NCBI GenBank assembly: GCA_041485165.1
Contig: JBGPJC010000002.1
Coordinates: forward strand, 10,678 to 74,677
Source: JAAFGT01 sp041485165
Lineage (GTDB): Bacteria; Acidobacteriota; Terriglobia; Acidiferrales; UBA7541
Direction of reading: 5' to 3'
DNA: 64,000 nt
Both the position numbers and the translations under genes were made by a program. The notes beneath the pieces were generated by a model that made no database searches, was not told where the DNA came from, and saw nothing but the letters and a program-made list of their open reading frames with translations. Shown in pieces: positions 35,788-43,195 of the stretch (positions are counted from its first letter, which is position 1; each line of letters starts with the position of its first letter).

Positions 35788-36030
35788 TCAATTCTTCAGC
35801 GCCGCCAGAGCAGTCTCGTATTCGCCCGGGTCGAAGCCGCTCAAAACTTTTTCACCGATTACCACCGTGGGCGTCGCTTTGCTCTTCAATTCCTCGACCA
35901 GCTCGCGCAGGAATTCGGGATTGCTGCGGATGTCTCTCAACTCCATCTCTACGCCTCGAGACGAAAGAAACTCCTTCGCCGTCACGCATACCGGTCAACC
36001 CGCCTGAGTATAAAAAGTGACCTTGGGCAT
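35788..36030 (-). CDS. Candidate selenoprotein glutaredoxin with in-frame UGA at the first redox position
   Basis: 80 codons, read through one TGA (35995-35997), give a complete glutaredoxin. MPKVTFYTQAG is followed by U12-PVC15 in place of CPxC, then TAKEFLSSRGVEMELRD, the cis-Pro loop ATPTVVIG (Pro54) and SGFDPGEYETAL. ATG at 36030 has GGGAGG at ideal spacing, and the reading frame is conserved on both sides of the TGA. A hairpin with its loop 21 nt downstream of the TGA fits a bacterial SECIS. Glutaredoxins act as thiol-disulfide oxidoreductases; Sec in place of the attacking Cys would raise reactivity. The alternatives are a nonsense mutation or a sequencing error of TGC/TGT. No sel genes are in the window. 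Confidence 0.72.
35950..35988 (-). promoter_or_regulatory. Putative bacterial SECIS hairpin in the glutaredoxin message
   Basis: Just after the UGA, GACG (35983-35980) pairs with CGTC (35963-35960). GAAG pairs with CTTT after a 2-base bulge, closing a 6-base loop GAGTTT that begins with G. An outer TGCG/CGTA pairing extends the stem. The loop starts 21 nt after the UGA, within the distance known for bacterial SECIS elements, and the early loop G is also expected. Pairing was done by eye. Confidence 0.5.
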
Positions 36031-36117
36031 GGTTCCTCCCGGCCGCCCGATAAAAAGTGTGTACCAGAGTTACCGCGAAGATAGAAGCGGAATCTCCTTC
36101 GCGCGGGGCGCGCCGAA

Positions 36118-37227
36118 CTATTCGAAGGCCAGGGCATCCACGGGGTCGCAGCCGGAGGCGCGGTAGGCAGGATAGAGCGCGCCCAGCAGCGCACCCACGA
36201 AGGCGAACACGATGCTGCTGACCAGCCACTCCCCGGTGATCAGGATGATGAGTCCCGGGGCGTAAAACTTGAGGGCCAGGCGAGCGAGCCCGGTGCCCGC
36301 CAAACCAAGCAAGACTCCCAGGGCGGCCATCATCGCGCTCTCCCCCAGAAACAGTTGGGCGATCTCCAGGCGAGTGACACCCAGCGCTTTGAGGATGCCG
36401 ATCTCCTTAGTGCGCTCCAGCACCATCGTGTGCATGGTCAGCAGGACCACCAGGAAGCTGATGGTGACGCCGATGACCAGCATAACCCGCAGGAAAGGCT
36501 TCAGCGCGGGCAGGTTGGAAGAGTTCATCAACGTCATGTAGTCCTGCATGGAGCGAACCAGGTAGCCGGGGAGGCGTTGGACGATTCCCTGCCGGGCGCG
36601 CTCGGTGTCTCCCGTGCTGCGCACGTAAAACAGCGTGACACGCTTGTCCGCCCCGGCAATTTCCTGGGCGGTGGCCAGAGGGATAAACGTGCGCGCGCCC
36701 TTTCCGTGAGCCACAATGCCGGTGATCGTGAAGTCGCGGTTGAAGAGCCGGTAGGGGTCGCCCACGCGCAGGTGACGTTTCTCGGCCTGGATGTCGTCGA
36801 CGATAGCACCGTCAAGGGTCGTAAATGCTCCGCCGGCACGGAAGACAAACCCTTTACTGAGCGCGTTGAAGCTTTCAAAATCTATGCCATAGACGATTTC
36901 CAGGTTGCCGGTGTTGGCGATGACCAGCACCGGTGCCACCTGGTCAACGCCGGGGACAGCGGAGATCGAATCGCCCAGCGACTGCTGCAGTACGGCGTTG
37001 GTGAGCTGAAAGAAGATGGAGGCATTGGGAGGCTGGACGATGATGTCGGCGCCTACCCCTTCTACCCGCTTTCCCCAATCGCTGACCACGCCGAGCGTCA
37101 TGCCAACAATCAAGAGCACGAAGGCGACCTGCAACGCCACGGCCAGCACACTCAGGGCCGTGCGCAAGGGGCGTGCGCTCAGATTACGCCACAGCAACTG
37201 CGGCAAGGTGAAGCCGTTGTACTCCAA
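36118..37227 (-). CDS. FtsX/MacB-type ABC permease without an adjacent ATPase
   Basis: 369 residues. The N-terminal membrane helix (ALSVLAVALQVAFVLLIVGM) is followed by a periplasmic MacB-like domain (about 60-240). Three C-terminal helices follow (VMLVIGVTISFLVVLL, AMMAALGVLLGLAGTGL, VSSIVFAFVGALLGALY), with the FtsX coupling motif KEIGILKALGVTRLEIAQLF. Such permeases work with a LolD/MacB-like ATPase, which is not next to it here; the upstream neighbour is divergent. It lies 87 bases before the selenoglutaredoxin candidate on the same strand. Confidence 0.85.
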   Translation of the reverse strand: MEYNGFTLPQLLWRNLSARPLRTALSVLAVALQVAFVLLIVGMTLGVVSDWGKRVEGVGADIIVQPPNASIFFQLTNAVLQQSLGDSISAVPGVDQVAPVLVIANTGNLEIVYGIDFESFNALSKGFVFRAGGAFTTLDGAIVDDIQAEKRHLRVGDPYRLFNRDFTITGIVAHGKGARTFIPLATAQEIAGADKRVTLFYVRSTGDTERARQGIVQRLPGYLVRSMQDYMTLMNSSNLPALKPFLRVMLVIGVTISFLVVLLTMHTMVLERTKEIGILKALGVTRLEIAQLFLGESAMMAALGVLLGLAGTGLARLALKFYAPGLIILITGEWLVSSIVFAFVGALLGALYPAYRASGCDPVDALAFE

Positions 37228-37349
37228 CTGCTCCTCCGGCGATCGGCACCAACTTGGAAAGTAAGAGGTTAGAGTAGCACCGCGCGTCGCAGCGGGTCAA
37301 AAGGCCCGGCACAATGCCGCGGGGACGTGTGCTAGATTGTGCGCTTGCC

Positions 37350-38444
37350 ATGACTGCCCAGCAGATTCCGGCAGGCCAAGCGCCCCTCGCGTTCCCTCCT
37401 GTGTGCCGGCTGCTCGTCACCGGCATCTCCGGCAATCTTGGCCGGCGCCTTGCCCCACTGCTCGCCGGCTATGAGCTGATCACCGCGGACCTTCATCCGC
37501 CCCCTGCCGGACTCCCCGCCGGAAAGTTCATTCAAGCCGACCTCTCCACCCCCGAAGGGCAGAAGAAAGTCGCCGAAGTCATCCGAAACGAAGGCGTTGA
37601 GGCCGTTCTCCACCTGGCGTTTGTCATTGATCAGGTGCGTACCGGGATCGTCGACCTGGAGCGCATGTGGCGAGCCAACGTGCAGGCCACCGAGAGACTG
37701 CTCGAAGCCACCAGCGAGGCCAATCGAAGCGCCCCGCGCGTCCGGCTGTTCGTATTCCCCTCCAGCGTTTCCGCTTATGGCCCCCAACTGCCGCCTTTGG
37801 TGCGCGAGGATGCGCCGCTCGCTGCTCATACCATGCCGTATGCGGTTCACAAACGGGAATCGGACGAAATCTGCCAGCGCCTGTACCCGCAACTCGGCGG
37901 CTGCGCTCTTTACATTCTCCGCCCGCACATTTTTGCCGGGCAGACGGTGAACAACTACATTTTGAGTGCCATGCGTGGCCGCGCCAGCGGCCGCGGATGG
38001 CTGGCCAGGTTCGTCGAGAAACAAGGCTGGAGGATTCCGGTCTTGCTCCCGGCATCTTGTGATGCGGGAAATCTGTTTCAATTTATCCACGTTGACGATG
38101 TGGCGCGCTTCTTGCTCTGGACGCTCAAGAATTTTTCTCCTGGAAGACTGGAAATACTCAACCTCGCAGGGCGCGGAGAGCCACTTCGTCTGCTGGAATG
38201 TGCGCAGATGTCCGGGACGCCGGTGATTCGAGTCGGGGGGACTGGGACGGTCAAGTTTCTACTGAAACTCTTCTGGATTCTTGGACTTTCCGGAGTGCCG
38301 GCGGAGGCGCTGCCATATTTCGTCGGCTCCTACACCATGGACACCGGGCGCCTGCGCGCCGCACTGGGCGAAGATTACGAGCCAGTGATCCAGTGGACGT
38401 CGCGCGACGCTCTGAGCGATGCCATGCGCAGTGCGGTGTTGTAA
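37350..38444 (+). CDS. NAD-dependent epimerase/dehydratase (extended SDR)
   Basis: 364 residues. The dinucleotide-binding motif is LVTGISGNLGRRL (about 24-36). The catalytic Ser is in FVFPSSVSAYG and the Tyr-Lys pair is in YAVHKRESDE. The fold and length suggest a nucleotide-sugar epimerase or related dehydrogenase, but the C-terminus does not show which substrate. ATG 37350 was preferred to ATG 37314, because the shorter form begins close to the Rossmann fold. Confidence 0.85.
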   Translation: MTAQQIPAGQAPLAFPPVCRLLVTGISGNLGRRLAPLLAGYELITADLHPPPAGLPAGKFIQADLSTPEGQKKVAEVIRNEGVEAVLHLAFVIDQVRTGIVDLERMWRANVQATERLLEATSEANRSAPRVRLFVFPSSVSAYGPQLPPLVREDAPLAAHTMPYAVHKRESDEICQRLYPQLGGCALYILRPHIFAGQTVNNYILSAMRGRASGRGWLARFVEKQGWRIPVLLPASCDAGNLFQFIHVDDVARFLLWTLKNFSPGRLEILNLAGRGEPLRLLECAQMSGTPVIRVGGTGTVKFLLKLFWILGLSGVPAEALPYFVGSYTMDTGRLRAALGEDYEPVIQWTSRDALSDAMRSAVL

Positions 38445-38449
38445 CCGGA

Positions 38450-38469
38450 TTTCAACAATTTTGTTGAAA
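38450..38469. terminator. Perfect AT-rich inverted repeat after the epimerase gene
   Basis: TTTCAACAATTTTGTTGAAA is a perfect 20-base palindrome that starts 5 bases after the epimerase stop codon. It could end transcription, but no T-run follows, so a protein-binding site is equally possible. The surrounding 38445-38560 stretch is unusually AT-rich. Confidence 0.4.
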
Positions 38470-38613
38470 AGGTTGTGGAAAAAAGAATTTCAACCCGGTC
38501 AAAGCATACGCACAGAAGTGTTTCATCCTGTTTGCACTACTCTTCAGCAAAATGCCATGAACTTTTGGTGAGTGAAGTGCCCATGAAGAGAATCTTCCGT
38601 GCCGCGGGCACGT

Positions 38614-39090
38614 TTAGTACCAGCGCGGCGGCTTTTCCAGCTTGATCTTGATGGTTTGCTCGGCCTGATCCAGATCATACCAGCGGCCAAACGTTTTCCA
38701 TCCCGGCGCGATCACCTGGATCAACGTTTTCCCCCGCGGCACGCTGGGAACTTTTACCACGCCTTCCTTGTTGGTCTTCACGTTCATCTCGGTCATGCGG
38801 TTTTTGCCAATTTTGTGAACTTCCAGGAAGCGCACGTAGATGCTGGCGCTGTCCACCGGGGCGTCTTTCTCGCCGGCGGTCACTTCGATGCGTAGCAGGG
38901 AGACACCGGGAGCTTTGGCATCCTTCTCGCTCTTCACGTCATTCTTGAGCGCGTTGGCCTTGGGAAGGTCGGCCTTGGGCTTCGCTGCCTGCTCGGTGGT
39001 CTGCTGCCCCGCTAGCGCCGGGCTTACCAGGACGCCCAGAAACAGGAGCATCGCGATTCTTGGAATCTGCGATAGCCGAGGTGCTCTCAC
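38614..39090 (-). CDS. Exported beta-sandwich protein of unknown function
   Basis: 158 residues with a signal peptide (IAMLLFLGVLVSPALAG), a Lys/Ala-rich linker and a carboxypeptidase-regulatory-like segment (NVKTNKEGVVKVPSVPRGKT, then LIQVIAPGWKTFG). GTG at 39090 is chosen because GTGA overlaps the stop of the upstream M48 peptidase gene, implying coupled translation. Function unknown; it may serve the peptidase. Confidence 0.7.
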   Translation of the reverse strand: MRAPRLSQIPRIAMLLFLGVLVSPALAGQQTTEQAAKPKADLPKANALKNDVKSEKDAKAPGVSLLRIEVTAGEKDAPVDSASIYVRFLEVHKIGKNRMTEMNVKTNKEGVVKVPSVPRGKTLIQVIAPGWKTFGRWYDLDQAEQTIKIKLEKPPRWY

Positions 39091-40046
39091 TGATTATCCG
39101 CCGCCTGCGGGGGCGCCACCCCTTCGGTTTTCCGGTGTAACGTCAATCCGTTCATATCCGTGTGGCGACTGCCGTACAGAAGCTCGAGATCCGAACGCAT
39201 CTGATCGTGGCGGGAGGTGGAAAGCACGTATTCGTCGAGTTCAGGAATCCCCTGCATGGTCTTTTGCGCGGCGACGATGCGCTCGCTGTTGATTGGATGC
39301 GTGGAGAGGAGGCGGGCGATGCCTGAACCGTGGTGGCCCGGCTTCGGCCCCACCCGCTCGAAAAACTCGACCACGGCAACAGGGTCGTAGCCGCTTCGCA
39401 CCATGTACTGGATACCCAGCACGTCCGCTTCCCTCTCGTCATTGCGGCTGAACTTGAGCCGCGCCAGGGGAAAGGCCAGTGCCAATCCTTGCCGCGCCGC
39501 GTACGCCACCGGGCCTCCAATAAACAGCAGCGGGATGGTCGCCCAGTTCATTAACTCTGACTTGGACATCTGCCGCGTGGCGTGGCGCGCGGCCACGTGC
39601 CCCACTTCATGGGCGATCACCGCGGCCAGCTCCGCTTCCGAGCGCGTCTCCAGCAACATGCCTGTGGTCACGTAGAGAAACCCGCCGGGAAGCGTGAAGG
39701 CATCCACCTGGCTGGAATCAATGATGCGCACTTCGACCGGAAAGTGAATGTCGGCGTGGCGGGCGAGACGGTCGGTCACTTCGCGGACATATTGGGTGAC
39801 TTCAGGATCGGTGAAAAGTCTGGTGCTGGCTTCCACCTGTGCCGACATCCTGCGCCCCAGAGCGAACTCCCGCTCCGGAGACCAGAAATTCATTTTGCCG
39901 CGGCCAGGGGAATGCCGGTCGCCGCTTTCCTTTTCCGCCTTCCTGCGGTCTGGGTCTTGCGCCCGGGCGGGCAGCGTCCCGCACAGACTCCCTGCCCCGG
40001 CAAGAACAATGGAAAGCACCAAGACTCTGGCTAGAGGTCTCGGCAT
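39087..40046 (-). CDS. Exported M48-family zinc metallopeptidase
   Basis: 319 residues with a signal peptide (LARVLVLSIVLAGAGSLCG). The zinc motif HEVGH is in LAAVIAHEVGHVAARHATRQ, and the third ligand region is NDEREADVLGIQYM. DAFTLPGGFLYVTTGML is a family hallmark. It resembles BepA/LoiP-like periplasmic proteases involved in outer-membrane protein quality control. The ATG at 40046 starts the signal peptide. It is coupled to the small exported protein that follows. Confidence 0.9.
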   Translation of the reverse strand: MPRPLARVLVLSIVLAGAGSLCGTLPARAQDPDRRKAEKESGDRHSPGRGKMNFWSPEREFALGRRMSAQVEASTRLFTDPEVTQYVREVTDRLARHADIHFPVEVRIIDSSQVDAFTLPGGFLYVTTGMLLETRSEAELAAVIAHEVGHVAARHATRQMSKSELMNWATIPLLFIGGPVAYAARQGLALAFPLARLKFSRNDEREADVLGIQYMVRSGYDPVAVVEFFERVGPKPGHHGSGIARLLSTHPINSERIVAAQKTMQGIPELDEYVLSTSRHDQMRSDLELLYGSRHTDMNGLTLHRKTEGVAPPQAADNQ

Positions 40047-40264
40047 GGCCCCACCCCGCCCGCGCTTCGAAGATTCTCCCGCCAATCCCGCAGCGCGCAT
40101 TTGACTGCGTGCGGCGGGTGCGCTACTTTCCTGAATTCGGATTGTTGCGCCCTCGCGGACCATCTCTTTCATATACCCGCGGACGATTTTGCGCAACCGG
40201 GAATCACCCCGGACGAGACAGCGCCTGGACTCTGGGCGCGGCAAGACGCAACAGGGAGGCCAGC

Positions 40265-41404
40265 ATGGGGTTTTCGACAGATGCCATCCACGTAGGGCAA
40301 GAGCCCGATCCCTCGACCGGGTCAATCGTCGCGCCGATTTACCAGACTTCCACTTACGTGCAAGACGCCCTCGGTCAGAACAAGGGTTACGACTACGCGC
40401 GCACCAACCACCCCAACCGCAAGGCCCTGGAACGCTGCGTGACCAAACTCGAGGGGGGATTGGCCGGCTATGTGTTCTCGTCGGGGATGGCCGGGATTGA
40501 CGCCGTATTCCGCCTGCTGCGCCCCGGCGACCACACCGTGCTCTCGCAGGCAGTCTATGGAGGCGTCTACCGGCTGACCACGCAGTTGCTGGTGCAGTTC
40601 GGCATGGAGTTCAGCTACGTGGACACATCGTGCGCGGAAAACGTAAGCCGGGCGCTGCGGCCGAACACAAAAATGATTTACGTCGAAACGCCCACCAACC
40701 CAACCATGAGCGTCACCGACATCGCCGCGGTGGCGCGGATCTCACGCGAGCGGGGACTGACCCTGGTGGTGGACAACACCTTCCTCAGTCCATACTTGCA
40801 ACGGCCCATCGAGCTGGGCGCGCACATCGTGGTGCACTCCATGACCAAGTACCTCAACGGCCACAGCGACATGACCGGCGGGGCGGTGATCCTCACGCGG
40901 CAGGAAGACGCCGATAAGATCTATTTCCTGCAGCGCTCCGCCGGGTCGGGACTCGCGCCCATGGATTGCTTCCTGGTCTCCCGGGGCATCAAGACGCTGG
41001 CGGTGCGCATGGACCGGCATAACCAAAACGGGATGCAGATCGCCAGACACCTGGAAGGCCATCCCAAAGTGAAGCGCGTGCTCTATCCGGGTCTCGAGTC
41101 GCACCCCCAGCACCAGCTTGCCGCCCGGCAGCAGCGCGGGTTCGGCGCCATGATTTCCTTCGATCTCGGCTCGCTGGACGCCGCACGGCGCCTGCTAGAT
41201 CACGTCCGCCTTTGCGCCCTGGCCGAGAGCCTGGGTGGCGTGGAGACGCTCATCTCCCACCCCGCGTTGATGACCCACGCCTCCGTGCCCGCCGAAGTCC
41301 GGCAACAGATTGGCATCACCGACGGCTTGGTGCGCATCTCCGTCGGCATCGAGGACGCGGAAGATCTGATTGCCGATCTGGACAACGCCTTGGCGAAAAT
41401 CTAG
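40265..41404 (+). CDS. PLP-dependent trans-sulfuration enzyme (cystathionine lyase/synthase family)
   Basis: 379 residues. The start MGFSTDAIHVGQEPDPSTGS is typical of the family and has GGGAGG upstream. The PLP-binding Lys is in VHSMTKYLNGHSDMTGG, and VFSSGMAGIDAVFRLLRPGD and YVETPTNPTM are also seen. Family members are cystathionine gamma-synthase, gamma-lyase or beta-lyase in methionine/cysteine metabolism. Sequence alone does not separate these. It acts in the cytoplasm. Confidence 0.92.
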   Translation: MGFSTDAIHVGQEPDPSTGSIVAPIYQTSTYVQDALGQNKGYDYARTNHPNRKALERCVTKLEGGLAGYVFSSGMAGIDAVFRLLRPGDHTVLSQAVYGGVYRLTTQLLVQFGMEFSYVDTSCAENVSRALRPNTKMIYVETPTNPTMSVTDIAAVARISRERGLTLVVDNTFLSPYLQRPIELGAHIVVHSMTKYLNGHSDMTGGAVILTRQEDADKIYFLQRSAGSGLAPMDCFLVSRGIKTLAVRMDRHNQNGMQIARHLEGHPKVKRVLYPGLESHPQHQLAARQQRGFGAMISFDLGSLDAARRLLDHVRLCALAESLGGVETLISHPALMTHASVPAEVRQQIGITDGLVRISVGIEDAEDLIADLDNALAKI

Positions 41405-41450
41405 ACTCTCCCGCGCACGCGGTCAGAAGCAGGAGCCGCCCACGGAATAC

Positions 41451-41906
41451 ATGGACACCAAACCCATTTACGTGCCGCCGGGAAACAGCAGCAACGGAAA
41501 AGTCTTCGACGTTTTCGGCGATCACATCACCGTAAAGCTGGCCGGGGAAGAAGTCAGCGACCTTTACTGCATCCTCGAGGGCACCACCGAGCCGGGCGCG
41601 GGTCCTCCGATGCACGTCCACCACCGGGAAAACGAATCCTTTTACGTGCTGGAAGGTGAGTTTGAGTTCCACGTCGGCGGGCGCGTGATCCATGCCACCG
41701 CCGGGTCATTCTTGTTCGGTCCGCGGCAGATTCCCCACCGCTTCCAGAATGTCGGGCGCATGCGCGGCCGCGTGCTCATCATTGCCGAGCCTGCCGGAGT
41801 GGAGCATTTCTTCGCGGAGATGAGCCACGCCTTTGTGGGCGGACGGCCGAATATGGATCGGGTCGGCGAACTCTGCCAGAAGTACGAAATTGAGTTCGTG
41901 CGCTGA
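41451..41906 (+). CDS. Cupin-domain protein
   Basis: 151 residues with a single cupin barrel: GPPMHVHHRENESFYVLEGE (motif 1, metal ligands His, His, Glu) and FGPRQIPHRFQN (motif 2 His). The start ATG 41451 begins MDTKPIYVPPGN. It lies 46 bases after the trans-sulfuration gene on the same strand, probably in one transcript. Enzyme activity cannot be assigned. Confidence 0.83.
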   Translation: MDTKPIYVPPGNSSNGKVFDVFGDHITVKLAGEEVSDLYCILEGTTEPGAGPPMHVHHRENESFYVLEGEFEFHVGGRVIHATAGSFLFGPRQIPHRFQNVGRMRGRVLIIAEPAGVEHFFAEMSHAFVGGRPNMDRVGELCQKYEIEFVR

Positions 41907-41936
41907 GGGCGCCTGCGCAAACGGCGGGGCGGAAGA

Positions 41937-41980
41937 GCGGCGGCAAGCACTTCGTTCCTCAGGGCCAGCCGCCGCACTCC
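41937..41980 (-). repeat. GGAG-headed REP palindrome, long-loop form
   Basis: On the minus strand GGAG, T, GCGGCGGC (41975-41968), a 23-base loop and GCCGCCGC (41944-41937). It is the same family as 9595-9640. It lies between the convergent cupin and HTH-nucleotidyltransferase genes. Confidence 0.6.
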
Positions 41981-42016
41981 AGGGCAACACTCCTGGAAGG
42001 GGCTTCACAATCCTCT

Positions 42017-42571
42017 TCACGCCGCACCGATGAGCGGGACCCGCTTATTGTGCCAGAGGTTTTCGAGGAAGGCATCTTTGCGGGCGCGGCGGGACTTGAA
42101 TTCCTTTCGCGTCAGAATGGTGTAATTGATTTCGCGGCCGAGTTGGTGTTCCAGCTTGCGCATCGATTCCGCCAGGGCCGCCCCTTTGGGACTCCCGATG
42201 ACCAGAACGTCGATGTCACTTGCGGCGTCCTGCTGGTCCCGTGCGAATGAACCGTAGAGATACGCTTCTTCTATTCCCTCAATTTTCTTCAAGGCTTGTC
42301 CAATCAGGGGAATAGCGCCGATGGTTTTAGAAATGATGCTGCGCACCTCATGGAACAAAGCGTAGCCTCGATTGAGCTGAAAATATTTCTGGCGGCCGGT
42401 CACTTCTGAGAGAAACAGGCCATCTCCCTCCAGCCGGCGCAACTCTTTTGATAAATTGGCCGGGTCAACGTCCAGCCGCGCTGCCAGGTCGCGGAGATGG
42501 AGTCGTGCCCCAGGGTTGGTGAAGAAATAGGCCAGAAGGCGCCGTCGCAAATTCGATCGCAAATCCAGCAT
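42017..42571 (-). CDS. Winged-helix DNA-binding nucleotidyltransferase
   Basis: 184 residues. An N-terminal winged HTH (LHLRDLAARLDVDPANLSKE, then LRRLEGDGLFLSE) is followed by a minimal nucleotidyltransferase (Pol-beta fold) domain with the motif LYGSFARD and DIDVLVIG. Proteins of this build occur in MNT/HEPN-type toxin-antitoxin systems and as autoregulators. The ATG at 42571 begins MLDLRSNLRRRLLAYFF. A perfect palindrome lies 12 bases upstream of it, a likely autoregulatory operator. No HEPN partner is seen next to it. Confidence 0.82.
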   Translation of the reverse strand: MLDLRSNLRRRLLAYFFTNPGARLHLRDLAARLDVDPANLSKELRRLEGDGLFLSEVTGRQKYFQLNRGYALFHEVRSIISKTIGAIPLIGQALKKIEGIEEAYLYGSFARDQQDAASDIDVLVIGSPKGAALAESMRKLEHQLGREINYTILTRKEFKSRRARKDAFLENLWHNKRVPLIGAA

Positions 42572-42583
42572 GTTGTCAGTATA

Positions 42584-42599
42584 TACCACAAATGTGGTA
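42584..42599. promoter_or_regulatory. Palindromic operator TACCACA-AA-TGTGGTA
   Basis: A perfect 7-base inverted repeat with a 2-base spacer in an AT-rich pocket, directly before the HTH-nucleotidyltransferase start. Its position overlapping the expected promoter suggests self-repression by that gene's winged helix. Confidence 0.55.
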
Positions 42600-42657
42600 A
42601 TACCGAACCTCGATGACAGATGCCCAGGGGAGCATCCCGGCTGGACGGACCAGATTC

Positions 42658-42999
42658 TCAGCGTTTCCGGGATGGCCGGGAGCGCAGGCAGGCTTCGATC
42701 CAGGCAAGATAGCCGCGCGAGCCGGTGGTAATCGCCAGGACAATGAATTCCGGCACTTCGTAGCTGTGCAGCCGTCTGACTTCCGCTTCGACCTTGGTCA
42801 ACAGCTTTCTCGATGTTTTGATCAGCAGCAGCCGCTCGCGGGCTGTTTCCACCTTCTCCTTCCATCGATAAATGGAACGGACTGGAGCTTCGAGCACGTT
42901 TACGCAGGCCGCCAACCGAGCGTCAACCAGGCGGCGCGCGATGCGCTGGGCTTCTTTTGCCGTACCGCATGTCACCAACACCACCACTTTGTCGGTCAT
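42658..42999 (-). CDS. cutA: Divalent-cation tolerance protein CutA
   Basis: 113 residues, a typical CutA1 trimer-forming protein. It shows VVLVTCGTAKEAQRIARRLV, LAACVNVLEAPVRSIYRWKE and EVPEFIVLAITTGSRGYLAW. ATG at 42999 is used because GGAG lies 5 bases upstream; ATG 43002 and GTG 43005 are alternatives. The family binds divalent metals such as copper, though its role is debated. Confidence 0.92.
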   Translation of the reverse strand: MTDKVVVLVTCGTAKEAQRIARRLVDARLAACVNVLEAPVRSIYRWKEKVETARERLLLIKTSRKLLTKVEAEVRRLHSYEVPEFIVLAITTGSRGYLAWIEACLRSRPSRKR

Positions 43000-43027
43000 C
43001 ATCACTCCAGTTTGTGAGGCGGGATCC

Positions 43028-43090
43028 GGAGCGCTGGCATCTTGCCGGCCTCGGATCCAAGTCTCAAAGCCGGCGGGACGCCGGTGCTAC
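43028..43090. repeat. Facing pair of REP palindromes, GGAG head and GTAG head
   Basis: GGAG, C, GCTGGCA-TCT-TGCCGGC (43028-43049) on the plus strand faces GTAG, G/C, GCCGGCG-type stem (43090-43069) on the minus strand. The second unit is the same family as 60177-60198. GGATCC repeats at 43022 and 43053 flank the first hairpin. The pair lies between the divergent cutA and phosphohexomutase genes. Confidence 0.65.
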
Positions 43091-43195
43091 GTCGCCAGCT
43101 CTCCGGGTGCATGGCGTTTACTCATTGGATTGTCTTCGACAGGATCGCCGCTTCACCGATTGCCACTGCTCGCGGGCAAGATACAATAGCCACCT

